Positions 54,130-61,906 of a DNA stretch of 64,000 bases are shown one piece after another (the first letter of the stretch is position 1; each line of letters begins with the position of its first letter). Location of the stretch: positions 1 to 64,000 of the forward strand of contig CACDKD010000007.1 in NCBI GenBank assembly GCA_902553145.1, given 5' to 3'. Made by a program: the position numbers and the translations under genes. Under the pieces are notes generated by a model that was not told the DNA's origin, ran no database searches, and was given only the letters and a program-made list of their open reading frames with translations. Source of the DNA: an uncultured Gammaproteobacteria bacterium (GTDB lineage Bacteria; Pseudomonadota; Gammaproteobacteria; Steroidobacterales; UBA11654).

Positions 54130-54787
54130 CTAGTATTGCAATCCCCTCTTCCATTCTATTTAGTTGTTCGAGCTGTGCAGAAATCGAATTTTGTATTTCC
54201 AATGATACCTCAGGATTATTAATGAGTCCTGACCATCTTTCAATCGTGAGCTCAGTGTCTCCTTTTCCCATTGCAATGAGTCCAGAGAGCCAAAGAATTT
54301 GTGTATTTTCAGGATTCATTATCAGGGTTTCTTCTATTAATTCATCTAAGTCATATGGAAAATCAGCGGGTCGCACCATCAGTGTCGATTCAATCAAACC
54401 AAGACTGATTTCAAAATCGCGATCCTCCCCTTGAATCCGATACCCGCTTAGAAACTTCTCATAAGCCAATTCAAATCTTCCTGACTTTATGTAGTGCGAT
54501 CCAAGTGCTTTAATTACCCTGATATCATCTGGATTCTCAAGAAGAAATCCTTCAAGCTTCTCTACCGAATCAATCATTTCTTCATTCGCTGCTACTTGGC
54601 TTTCTGTGTAATTGGATACAGCTTCATAATTGAAGTATAAAAAAATTGAAATGATTGCAAATGCAATGACTAAGGCAGCGCTCTTTTGAGAATTAGATTG
54701 GAGAACAGGTGAGATGGTATTCAAAGAGTAAAGCAAACCTAGGCATGCCAAAAATACAAAAAAAATAAATACGGGTTGATCGAACAT
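54119..54787 (-). CDS. ccmI: CcmI-like TPR cytochrome c biogenesis protein
   Basis: The 222-residue protein has two membrane helices (about 6-24 and 40-53) and a periplasmic TPR domain with GRFELAYEKFLSGY repeats. CcmI binds apocytochromes and delivers them to the CcmFH haem lyase. It ends the ccm gene series, one base after ccmH. It is shorter than typical alpha-proteobacterial CcmI and is closer to the soluble CcmH C-terminal TPR part of gammaproteobacteria. Confidence 0.82.
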   Translation of the reverse strand: MFDQPVFIFFVFLACLGLLYSLNTISPVLQSNSQKSAALVIAFAIISIFLYFNYEAVSNYTESQVAANEEMIDSVEKLEGFLLENPDDIRVIKALGSHYIKSGRFELAYEKFLSGYRIQGEDRDFEISLGLIESTLMVRPADFPYDLDELIEETLIMNPENTQILWLSGLIAMGKGDTELTIERWSGLINNPEVSLEIQNSISAQLEQLNRMEEGIAILDDQ

Positions 54788-55153
54788 TTAATTTCCTATT
54801 TTTTTGAACCATCCATAGAACAACATCAACAATATTATTGGTGCAAACCATAGGAAAAATGTTTTTTGAGAAAAAGCTGGCTCATACAATATGAACTCGC
54901 CGTAACGATCGAAAAGATATTTTTTAATTTCACTGTCAGACTTTCCATCTTGAATTTGAAGTTTGATTTCACGTCGAAGGTCTTTTGCCAGTTCGGCATT
55001 TGATTCTGCAACCGATTGGTTTTGACATACTAGGCATCGAACCTCTTGAATGAGCGACTGATACCTCATCTGATCTTTTGTTTTAAGGTCATCGGCTTCA
55101 ACACCTGAAAAACAGAGCAAGATAAATAAAAAAAATACGTTATTTCTAATCAA
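54788..55153 (-). CDS. ccmH: cytochrome c-type biogenesis protein CcmH (CycL-like)
   Basis: The 121-residue protein has a signal peptide (1-20), the thioredox motif C40-x-x-C43 in VRCLVC, then a YGEFILYEP motif and a C-terminal membrane helix. It reduces the apocytochrome haem-binding CXXCH disulfide. The start is TTG, supported by GGAGA seven bases upstream, and overlaps the ccmG stop by four bases. Its TPR-bearing second half is encoded separately as ccmI. Confidence 0.93.
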   Translation of the reverse strand: MIRNNVFFLFILLCFSGVEADDLKTKDQMRYQSLIQEVRCLVCQNQSVAESNAELAKDLRREIKLQIQDGKSDSEIKKYLFDRYGEFILYEPAFSQKTFFLWFAPIILLMLFYGWFKKIGN

Positions 55154-55674
55154 TTCAATTCTCCAATTATAGGGAGAAAAACTTTTTCAAATATTTCCCT
55201 ATCTAATGGGCCAATATGTTTCAAATGAATAATGCCATTGGAGTCTATGAGAAATGTTTCTGGCGCTCCATAAACACCAAAATCGATTGCTGTCTTACCT
55301 TCTGGATCTTTCAATACAACAGAGTAAGGATCGCCCAATTGGTTTAACCACAATCTTGCAAGTTGATCATCATCTTTCCAATTCAATCCTATAATTGGTA
55401 TATCAACACTTTCATCCTGACTCAACTCAACAAGAAACTCATGTTCGATCTCACAGCCCACACACCATGTTGCCCATACATTTATCAGGGACACCTCACC
55501 GATTATTTCTATATTGCTGTGTATTTCCTGAGTGATCAGATTTTCCAGACTGAATTCGGGGATTGGTTTCCCAATAAGCGGGGATGGAAGCTCTGACTCA
55601 GATTCATATAGACTGAGGGCTAGAAAACCCATCAATAGAAAGAACAAAACGAGAGGAAGTAAACGTCTGGTCAT
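55150..55674 (-). CDS. ccmG: thiol:disulfide interchange protein CcmG/DsbE
   Basis: The 174-residue protein has an N-terminal membrane anchor and a thioredoxin-like domain with C71-x-x-C74 in ATWCVGCEIE, the CcmG signature. It keeps CcmH reduced. The ATG at 55674 overlaps the end of ccmF by four bases. A much longer in-frame opening (to 55794) runs inside ccmF and is rejected. Confidence 0.93.
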   Translation of the reverse strand: MTRRLLPLVLFFLLMGFLALSLYESESELPSPLIGKPIPEFSLENLITQEIHSNIEIIGEVSLINVWATWCVGCEIEHEFLVELSQDESVDIPIIGLNWKDDDQLARLWLNQLGDPYSVVLKDPEGKTAIDFGVYGAPETFLIDSNGIIHLKHIGPLDREIFEKVFLPIIGELN

Positions 55675-57575
55675 TGATAAGCCTCCTCGTTCCTTTTGTT
55701 TAAAAATACCCTGATCAAACCGCCCAGCATCATAACAATCGGCCCATACCAAATAAGCCTCAAAAGTGGCTTGTATTGGAGATGCATGCTCCATGAACCG
55801 CCTCCAATGTCCTCACCGACTGCAATGAATAGATCCCTAAAGAGATTTGCCTCTATTCCGGCCTCAGTCATTGCCATGGATGATGAGTCGTATACTCTTT
55901 TCTCTGGATAGACAGTCTGAATGTATTTCCCGTCTTTAGTGATTTCTATGGAAGCGAATTGTGCAAGATAGTTTGGTCCATTGCGTTTACCAATTTCTGT
56001 GAGCTTAAATTCATAATCGCCCACTCGCGAAGATTGTTCGATGCTCATGCTGTCATCAAAAGTAATTCCGTAAGAACTCGTTACTGTTATGCCAAGGATC
56101 ATCAAACCTAAACCAATGTGTCCAAGCATCATCGGCATAAAAACTAGGGTCTTTTTAATTGAGAATTGATTTCTAATGAGTGGCGAAATTCCTGTAATCA
56201 TCGTCCAAAGGGCCAAATAAATACCCACCAGCGTTAACAAAGATGACCATCCATAGATGAATGGAAATGCAAGTCCAAGAGCGAGCGATAAAAAAAGGAT
56301 GGGCAATACTTTTTTTAAGATATTTTTCGAATCATTGCGCCAGTTTGAAAACACGGCGATGCCGATGAAAATCAGCAGAGGGATGAATGGAAAGAGAATG
56401 ACAAAATTGAAATAAGGAGGACCCACTGAAATTTTTCCAAGATCAAGCATTTCAAGGATCAATGGATATACCGTTCCTATTAGAACCAAGCCCGCTGAAG
56501 CACAAAGAAAAACATTGTTCAAAAGCAGTAGGGACTCTCTAGAAAAAGGATGCAGTTTTTCTGATCTGTTTTTCTTTTGTTTGATCGAATAAATGATCAA
56601 TGCCGATCCCGTGAAAAAGGCGAGCAACATTAATATAAATAACCCTCTTTGCGGATCAGAGGCAAAGGAATGAACGGAAATCAACACGCCAGAACGAACC
56701 AAAAAAGTCCCCAAAAGACTTAGAGAAAAAGCAGTGATGGCAAGAAGTATACTGAAGCCATTGAACAGTCCTCTCTTTTCAGTAATGATGAGAGAATGCA
56801 TCAATGCCGTTGCAACAAACCAAGGCATCAGTGAGGCGTTTTCGACCGGATCCCAGAACCACCAACCGCCCCAGCCTAACTCGTAATATGCCCACCAACT
56901 TCCAAGTGCAATACCGCCTGTGAGGAACATCCAAGACAGAATGGTCCAGCTTCTCGCATGCTTTGCCCACTGATGATTATTCACCGTCAACAGCGATGCA
57001 ACTGCAAGGGAAAAAGGGACGGCTAGTCCAACGTAACCTGCGTAGAGAGTGGGAGGATGAATCACCAATGCAGGATCCTGCAAGAGCGGATTGAGTCCCC
57101 TTCCCTGAATTGGGATTGGCAGTAAGCGTTCGAACGGATTTGAAGTGTAGAGAATAAAAATAAGAAAACCGAGACTGATTAAGCCCAGTATTGAAAGCGA
57201 CTGAATTCTCAACTCTGGCAATGATTTAAGGGCTTTATCTTTTGAGAGAAATAGTGTCCAAACTGCAAGAATTAAGACCCAAAGCAATAAGGATCCTTCA
57301 TGACCACCCCATACGGCTGCAAATTTATACGCAATTGGCAATGCTGTATTGGAGTTTGAAGCAACGTACAAGACTGAGAAATCATCTTGAAGAAAAGAGG
57401 TGGTTAGAAGACCAAAGCAGATTATTAAAAAAAATGTTTGTATTGCTGTTGTTCGCTCAACAAATAACTCTATGTTGGGGATATTTTTTGATAATGAACT
57501 GATTCCACCAAGAAACTGAAGCAAAGCAGACGCCAGAGCCGCAACCAAAAAAACTTGGCCTAACTCAGGAATCAT
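55671..57575 (-). CDS. ccmF: haem lyase CcmF
   Basis: The 634-residue protein has about 14-15 membrane helices and the tryptophan-rich haem-handling motif WGGWWFWDPVENASLMPW (235-252), with HPPTLYAGYVG before it. CcmF attaches haem from CcmE to apocytochrome c. Its stop overlaps ccmG and its start overlaps the ccmE stop in an ATGA. Length is normal. Confidence 0.97.
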   Translation of the reverse strand: MIPELGQVFLVAALASALLQFLGGISSLSKNIPNIELFVERTTAIQTFFLIICFGLLTTSFLQDDFSVLYVASNSNTALPIAYKFAAVWGGHEGSLLLWVLILAVWTLFLSKDKALKSLPELRIQSLSILGLISLGFLIFILYTSNPFERLLPIPIQGRGLNPLLQDPALVIHPPTLYAGYVGLAVPFSLAVASLLTVNNHQWAKHARSWTILSWMFLTGGIALGSWWAYYELGWGGWWFWDPVENASLMPWFVATALMHSLIITEKRGLFNGFSILLAITAFSLSLLGTFLVRSGVLISVHSFASDPQRGLFILMLLAFFTGSALIIYSIKQKKNRSEKLHPFSRESLLLLNNVFLCASAGLVLIGTVYPLILEMLDLGKISVGPPYFNFVILFPFIPLLIFIGIAVFSNWRNDSKNILKKVLPILFLSLALGLAFPFIYGWSSLLTLVGIYLALWTMITGISPLIRNQFSIKKTLVFMPMMLGHIGLGLMILGITVTSSYGITFDDSMSIEQSSRVGDYEFKLTEIGKRNGPNYLAQFASIEITKDGKYIQTVYPEKRVYDSSSMAMTEAGIEANLFRDLFIAVGEDIGGGSWSMHLQYKPLLRLIWYGPIVMMLGGLIRVFLNKRNEEAYQ

Positions 57576-57994
57576 GAGGTTGACTCTTTTAAAGCATGAA
57601 TATCAGGAGGCATATAATTTTCATCGTGTTTTGCGAGTACCTCGGTTGCAATGAATATCTTCATTTTATCAAATTTACCTGTGACTATAATGCCCTGCCC
57701 CTCTCTGAATAAATCAGGCAATATTCCAATATAATTCACCTCAACACTCTCAATCCCATCGGTCAATACAAATCTGGACTGAAGACTGCCGTCTTTTCTT
57801 TTAAAACTCCCTACCTCTACCAAGCCTCCGATCCGGAATTTTGATTGATCATCGTCTATTTTCTTGATTGCTTCGCTCGGTGTCACATAGTACAGAAGAT
57901 TGTCTTGGAACGAAGATAAAATCAGTGTAATTGCGACAGTCACGCCGATGAGTGTGACCAAAATCCCAAGTAATCTTTTGTGACGAGGTAACAT
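57572..57994 (-). CDS. ccmE: haem chaperone CcmE
   Basis: The 140-residue protein has one N-terminal membrane helix and a periplasmic beta domain. The haem-binding His is H123 in the AKHDENY motif, with Tyr127 as in the H-x-x-x-Y motif of gammaproteobacterial CcmE. It carries haem covalently from CcmC to CcmF. It overlaps ccmF, and ccmD ends one base upstream. Confidence 0.96.
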   Translation of the reverse strand: MLPRHKRLLGILVTLIGVTVAITLILSSFQDNLLYYVTPSEAIKKIDDDQSKFRIGGLVEVGSFKRKDGSLQSRFVLTDGIESVEVNYIGILPDLFREGQGIIVTGKFDKMKIFIATEVLAKHDENYMPPDIHALKESTS

Positions 57995-57995
57995 C

Positions 57996-58145
57996 TTATT
58001 TTGGCTTATTCATATTTCTTATCGCGCTAGTCGCATCTTTGTGCTTCTTTTTTGCATCAAAATAGGTCAAAAAAAGAGCGAGCATAGAAACAAATACAGA
58101 ACTCCATACATAAAAGTTATAGTCGCCCATGTCAAAAATACTCAT
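57996..58145 (-). CDS. ccmD: haem exporter protein CcmD
   Basis: This is a 49-residue protein with a MGDYNFYVWSSV-type start, one membrane helix (about 11-28) and a Lys-rich cytoplasmic tail (DAKKKHKD). It is small but in the right place between ccmC and ccmE, with the usual FYVWSSY-like motif. CcmD helps release the haem-loaded CcmE from CcmABC. Confidence 0.85.
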   Translation of the reverse strand: MSIFDMGDYNFYVWSSVFVSMLALFLTYFDAKKKHKDATSAIRNMNKPK

Positions 58146-58155
58146 ACCGATATCC

Positions 58156-58884
58156 TCAAACCTCTTTCACCCAATTTGACCTTTTTTCTCTCATCAATAC
58201 TTCGGCAGAACCGCCTCTGCAGATGACGCCTATAAAAAAGATCATGTACCCGATGATCATTAATAAAAGTGGCCATAACATTTCGCCAACTATTGAAGGA
58301 GAGTCAAGCTTTGAAATCGTTGAAGCTTGATGAAGGGTATTCCACCAAACAACGGAATAGTGAATAATTGGCAAATTAATAATCCCTAAAATTGCCAACA
58401 ATGATGCAGCGCGATCGGCTTTTTTTTGCTCTTTTATTGTTGCGTGAAGTGTGATGTAACCGAAATAAAGCAAAAGGAGAATAAATTCAGAGGTGAGTCT
58501 TGCATCCCACACCCAGGCAGTGCCCCACATTGGCTTGCCCCACAACATTCCTGTAATGAGTGCGACAGCAGTCATTAATGCACCAAAGGGTGCGATGCTT
58601 TTGGCTACAGCGAAAGCCACGTTTGACCTCCAAACAATCCCTATGATTGAGGCAATACCCATAGCAGCGTAAGCACTCATAGATAAATAAGCGCTCGGCA
58701 CGTGAAAATATATGATTCGAAATGCATCGCCCATTTGATAATCTTTCGGTGCTACAAAAAGTCCTCCAATCGATCCAATCGCAATCAAAAAGAGTCCCAA
58801 AGATAGACACCAAGGCTCTAACTTCATCGCAAATCTATAAAAATTTGGAGGGGATCCGTACTTATAAATCTTTTTTAAATTCAT
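58156..58884 (-). CDS. ccmC: haem exporter protein CcmC
   Basis: The 242-residue protein has six membrane helices and the WWD-type motif WGTAWVWDARLTSE. His residues in IYFHVPSA and in the loop near IHYSVVWW are the haem ligands. It loads haem onto CcmE. ccmB ends three bases upstream, and ccmD follows after ten. Confidence 0.95.
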   Translation of the reverse strand: MNLKKIYKYGSPPNFYRFAMKLEPWCLSLGLFLIAIGSIGGLFVAPKDYQMGDAFRIIYFHVPSAYLSMSAYAAMGIASIIGIVWRSNVAFAVAKSIAPFGALMTAVALITGMLWGKPMWGTAWVWDARLTSEFILLLLYFGYITLHATIKEQKKADRAASLLAILGIINLPIIHYSVVWWNTLHQASTISKLDSPSIVGEMLWPLLLMIIGYMIFFIGVICRGGSAEVLMREKRSNWVKEV

Positions 58885-58887
58885 GTC

Positions 58888-59553
58888 CTAATCCATCGAA
58901 ATCTTGAGAGCTGAGGCTGTAATCCATGGCCCAAGAAAGAAACTGAGCATCATCATACCCGTAAGAAAATATAGTGGTCCAGAAATATCCGCCCCTAAAA
59001 TTGAATTCTCTATGGTTTTGGATCCAAAGATTAAAATTGGCAGTGTGATCGGTGTAATAATTAAGGTCATCAGAGCGCCAGGATATCTTATACCAAGGGT
59101 AATTGCGGCAGTGAAAGCATTGATATGAACCATTGTTAGTGTAGACAAAACCAAAGTCAGCTGAATGATTAAAATACCGCTAGCAGAGACAAAATAAATC
59201 GATGCAGTCAAACCCGAGATCAAAATCAAAGGCAATGATGTGAACAGCCAATAAGCAATGGTCTTTGTCAGGATCAAACTTACAAATGATCCTTTTGAGA
59301 GCATTAATTGCTCAATCGTTCCATTCTGAAAGTCCGGTTTAAACATATTTTGCATAGAAAGCATTGATGCAAAAAAAGCAGAGAACATCATGATTGGGCC
59401 CACAATGGTCAATAAAAATTCTTTATTTGAATCGCTGATAAGAGGAAATAGTATTGCTATGAGGAAAAATAAAATAAAGCCAGTGAGTGCATCTGTCCAT
59501 CGTTTAAAAGCAACGCTTATTTCTCGTGAAAATAATTGGAAATAAATATTCAT
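58888..59553 (-). CDS. ccmB: haem exporter ABC permease CcmB
   Basis: The 221-residue membrane protein has six helices and the typical N-terminal LFSREISVAFKRWTDALTGFI-like region. It pairs with CcmA as the ABC transporter part that releases holo-CcmE. The ATG at 59553 overlaps the ccmA stop by four bases. A longer opening to 59715 lies inside ccmA and is rejected. Confidence 0.94.
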   Translation of the reverse strand: MNIYFQLFSREISVAFKRWTDALTGFILFFLIAILFPLISDSNKEFLLTIVGPIMMFSAFFASMLSMQNMFKPDFQNGTIEQLMLSKGSFVSLILTKTIAYWLFTSLPLILISGLTASIYFVSASGILIIQLTLVLSTLTMVHINAFTAAITLGIRYPGALMTLIITPITLPILIFGSKTIENSILGADISGPLYFLTGMMMLSFFLGPWITASALKISMD

Positions 59554-60164
59554 CCCGACTCCAAAATAATTTCTAGTTTGGAAAGTTGAGACAAGTCTCC
59601 TTGATTTGACGTTCGAATAATCATCCCATGCCTCTGAAGATGCAGATCCATTTTTAATGCGAGAAACTCCTTTGAGGCATCGTCTAGGTTGGCAAACGGT
59701 TCGTCCATTATCCAAATCGATCTTCCAGATGAAATGAGACAGATTAAGGCAACCTTTTTTGCTTGTCCACTGGATAGAGTCTCAACCGGATTTTGCATGC
59801 ATGAATCTAAATCAAATCCAAAAATCAATTCGTCTAGTTGAGTCAAATCAGAAATATTGGGATTCATTCTAAGATTATCAATCGCCGAGATCTCCCCAAT
59901 CAAACCGTTCTTATGCCCTAGATATGCAACCTCATTCTGAAAAGTCGAGTCAATGTCATTTATTGAAATCTTGTTCCAGGTAATTCTTCCCGAACTCAAT
60001 TCGGTAAAACCACAAATCGACCTAACTAAACTGGTCTTGCCGCTCCCATTTGCTCCCTTGATGAGAACATGCTGACCGTCGCTGACATGAAAATCAATAT
60101 CAATAAATATTGGAAAATCGTCTCGATATAGGCTTGCATCCTGAATTTCTAAAAGGTTGGATAT
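59550..60164 (-). CDS. ccmA: haem exporter ABC ATPase CcmA, apparent ATA start
   Basis: The reading frame encodes a 204-residue ABC ATPase with Walker A GANGSGKT (37-44), LSSGQAKKVAL signature and Walker B IWIMDEP. The usual CcmA N-terminus requires translation upstream of the first ATG/GTG/TTG, which is a TTG far inside the protein (59999, after Walker A). The only suitable start is ATA at 60162-60164, giving residues x-S-N-L-L-E-I-Q, as in normal CcmA. AAGGAG lies 7 bases before it and overlaps the TAA of the upstream oxidoreductase. It powers release of haem-CcmE. A sequencing error in the first codon is the main alternative. Confidence 0.86.
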   Translation of the reverse strand: MSNLLEIQDASLYRDDFPIFIDIDFHVSDGQHVLIKGANGSGKTSLVRSICGFTELSSGRITWNKISINDIDSTFQNEVAYLGHKNGLIGEISAIDNLRMNPNISDLTQLDELIFGFDLDSCMQNPVETLSSGQAKKVALICLISSGRSIWIMDEPFANLDDASKEFLALKMDLHLQRHGMIIRTSNQGDLSQLSKLEIILESG

Positions 60165-60171
60165 ATTGTAG

Positions 60172-60177
60172 CTCCTT
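60172..60177 (-). promoter_or_regulatory. ribosome binding site that decides the ccmA start
   Basis: AAGGAG on the minus strand (60177 to 60172) overlaps the TAA stop (60176-60178) of the upstream MDR gene and precedes the apparent ATA start of ccmA by seven bases. Terminating ribosomes could restart here. Confidence 0.8.
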
Positions 60178-61180
60178 ATGAACCGTCGCTGATATCAATG
60201 ACAATTTTTCCAAAATGAGATCCGGAGGACATGCCATATATTTCATTGATCGCCTTATCCATGCCGACTGTCTTACCGATCACTGGGTGGATCTCATGCT
60301 TTTCCATGAAATTATTCAACTCCATATGATCCTCTCTACTGCCAACCGTAATTCCATGCACATGCACATTCTTAAACACCATCTGCATCAGATTTAGCTC
60401 AACATTGATCCCGCCGAGGGCTCCTATGACGCTGATATGACCACCGATTCTGAGCGCATTGAGTGTTTGAGGAAACGTAGACTCACCGCCAATCTCAATG
60501 ACTAAATTGACCCCGCCATTGGATAGTGAGAACGCCTCACTCCCCCACTCAGGATTTTCATTGTAATTAATGGTGTGATCGGCTCCCAATTCTTTCGCTC
60601 GTTCAAGTTTTTCATTGCTGCTTGATGTAATGATCACATTTGCATCCATCGCCTTTAGAATTTGCAAGGCCAGAATGGAAACGCCTCCCGTTCCTAAGAG
60701 CAACACCGAGTCTCCGGATCCAATATTGGCTGCCTTGATGCAAGTCCAAGCTGTCACTGCAGCGCATGGCATGGTTGATGCTTCTTGATAAGTCATGTAC
60801 TCGGGAATAGGCAGGATTGCCTCCTTGGGTAGAACGGCATACTCCGTGAGGACTCCCCCTGCATCTGAGCCAGTTGAAACCATTCTGTTGCTGTTGTTTT
60901 CATTCCAATCCTGCCAAAAAACAGACATCACGCGGTCGCCCACATTAAATTCAGTGACATCATTTCCTACTGACACGATCTCTCCTGCGCCATCAGAAAG
61001 GGGCACGAGGGGCAACTCAATGTTTGGATTATAAAGCCCTTTGGCAATCATGAAGTCTCTGAAATTCAGGGATGCAGCGTGTACTTTTATGACCACTTCA
61101 CCAATGCATGGAGACGGCGTCCCCCTTTCAGTATGTTGAAACCCATCGTCGCCAAAATTGTGTAATTCTATTAATTTCAT
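60176..61180 (-). CDS. zinc-independent MDR alcohol dehydrogenase/quinone reductase-like protein
   Basis: The 334-residue protein has the MDR fold: the GDRVMSVFWQDW region, PCAAVTAW, a nucleotide-binding LLGTGGVSILALQIL motif and a C-terminal HFGKIVIDI. It lacks the GHE zinc site. It should reduce a quinone or enone, or oxidise an alcohol, with NAD(P)(H). It leads the leftward ccm run, with its stop 11 bases before the ccmA start. A link to cytochrome maturation is not established. Confidence 0.87.
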   Translation of the reverse strand: MKLIELHNFGDDGFQHTERGTPSPCIGEVVIKVHAASLNFRDFMIAKGLYNPNIELPLVPLSDGAGEIVSVGNDVTEFNVGDRVMSVFWQDWNENNSNRMVSTGSDAGGVLTEYAVLPKEAILPIPEYMTYQEASTMPCAAVTAWTCIKAANIGSGDSVLLLGTGGVSILALQILKAMDANVIITSSSNEKLERAKELGADHTINYNENPEWGSEAFSLSNGGVNLVIEIGGESTFPQTLNALRIGGHISVIGALGGINVELNLMQMVFKNVHVHGITVGSREDHMELNNFMEKHEIHPVIGKTVGMDKAINEIYGMSSGSHFGKIVIDISDGS

Positions 61181-61261
61181 CTGTCTCTACCTTTGTTTTA
61201 TTTCAACAAGATATGTTAATACAGGTGATGATGATTTGCTTAGATTTGAATGATAATCTTT

Positions 61262-61308
61262 TAAAAAAAACTAAGGCCAATCCTGTCAGGGGTTCGGATC
61301 GGCCTTAG
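61262..61308 (-). terminator. rho-independent terminator after the Spy-like gene
   Basis: On the minus strand, arms CTAAGGCC (61308-61301) and GGCCTTAG (61278-61271) form a stem that continues with GATCC/GGATT pairs after a mismatch, and a tract of eight T residues follows (61270-61262). It lies 30 bases beyond the Spy-like gene stop. Confidence 0.85.
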
Positions 61309-61337
61309 CTATGGTTCTGCCTTATTGGCAAATTTTT

Positions 61338-61775
61338 TTAACGTCGCTTCTTCTTATGTCCTTTATGTCGTTTGCTGCCTCTTTTCTTTTTTCCTTTGCC
61401 ATGACGTTTCATCTTTCCATCACGCATATTGTCTTTTCGGTTTTCCATTCGTTTAGAGTTCTTATCGAATCGAGCCATTTGTTCTTCTGAAAGAATTGAA
61501 GAAAGCTTTTTATGGGTTCCCTTTTTGAGATCGTCCATTGCTTCCAATGATTCTTCTCTCATCTCGGCTCTAATCTTTCTTCCTTCTTTGATGCTGGCAG
61601 TCATAATCGATTTGACTTCTTTCCTTTGATCGACAGTTAAGTCCATGTCTTTAAATAACATCCTTACCGGCGAACGATCATAGTGATTATGTGCATAAGC
61701 ATTATTTAGAAGAGAGGTTGTTCCTAATAACAATATTGCCCCAATCGCAAATGATTTGATTTTTATGCTTCTCAT
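61338..61775 (-). CDS. Spy/CpxP-like periplasmic protein with basic tail
   Basis: The 145-residue protein has a signal peptide (1-28, ending AYA), an LTxxQ motif (MDLTVDQRKEV) and a helical region rich in charged residues, all as in Spy/CpxP. The last 35 residues are extremely rich in Lys, Arg, His and Gly, an unusual tail for the family. ATG at 61775 has GGAG upstream; the TTG at 61787 is less likely. It is divergent from a BaeS-like kinase, and E. coli spy is controlled by BaeSR and CpxAR. Role: periplasmic chaperone or stress feedback protein. Confidence 0.82.
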   Translation of the reverse strand: MRSIKIKSFAIGAILLLGTTSLLNNAYAHNHYDRSPVRMLFKDMDLTVDQRKEVKSIMTASIKEGRKIRAEMREESLEAMDDLKKGTHKKLSSILSEEQMARFDKNSKRMENRKDNMRDGKMKRHGKGKKKRGSKRHKGHKKKRR

Positions 61776-61906
61776 CCACTGCTCCAATAATAATTTGATG
61801 CTTACTATTCTTCACTTAAATGTTGAAGTAAATATGAAGAAAAGATGAATTGTAAATTTAAACTGTAATAATGAATTTATAATTTGTCGTATTAATGAGT
61901 TTGTGA
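61776..61906. promoter_or_regulatory. 131-base divergent control region between spy-like and baeS-like genes
   Basis: This region separates two divergent genes and probably holds both promoters. It is AT-rich, and GTAAAT occurs twice, 18 bases apart, but I see no clear BaeR or CpxR box. No exact operator is assigned. Confidence 0.45.

Noticed and set aside
55675..55794. Long N-terminal extension of ccmG
   Set aside because: It lies in ccmF and lacks family similarity; the ATG at 55674 begins the signal anchor.
61825..61870. Repeated GTAAAT as CpxR box
   Set aside because: The spacing is about 18 bases, not the GTAAA-N5-GTAAA arrangement; not assigned.
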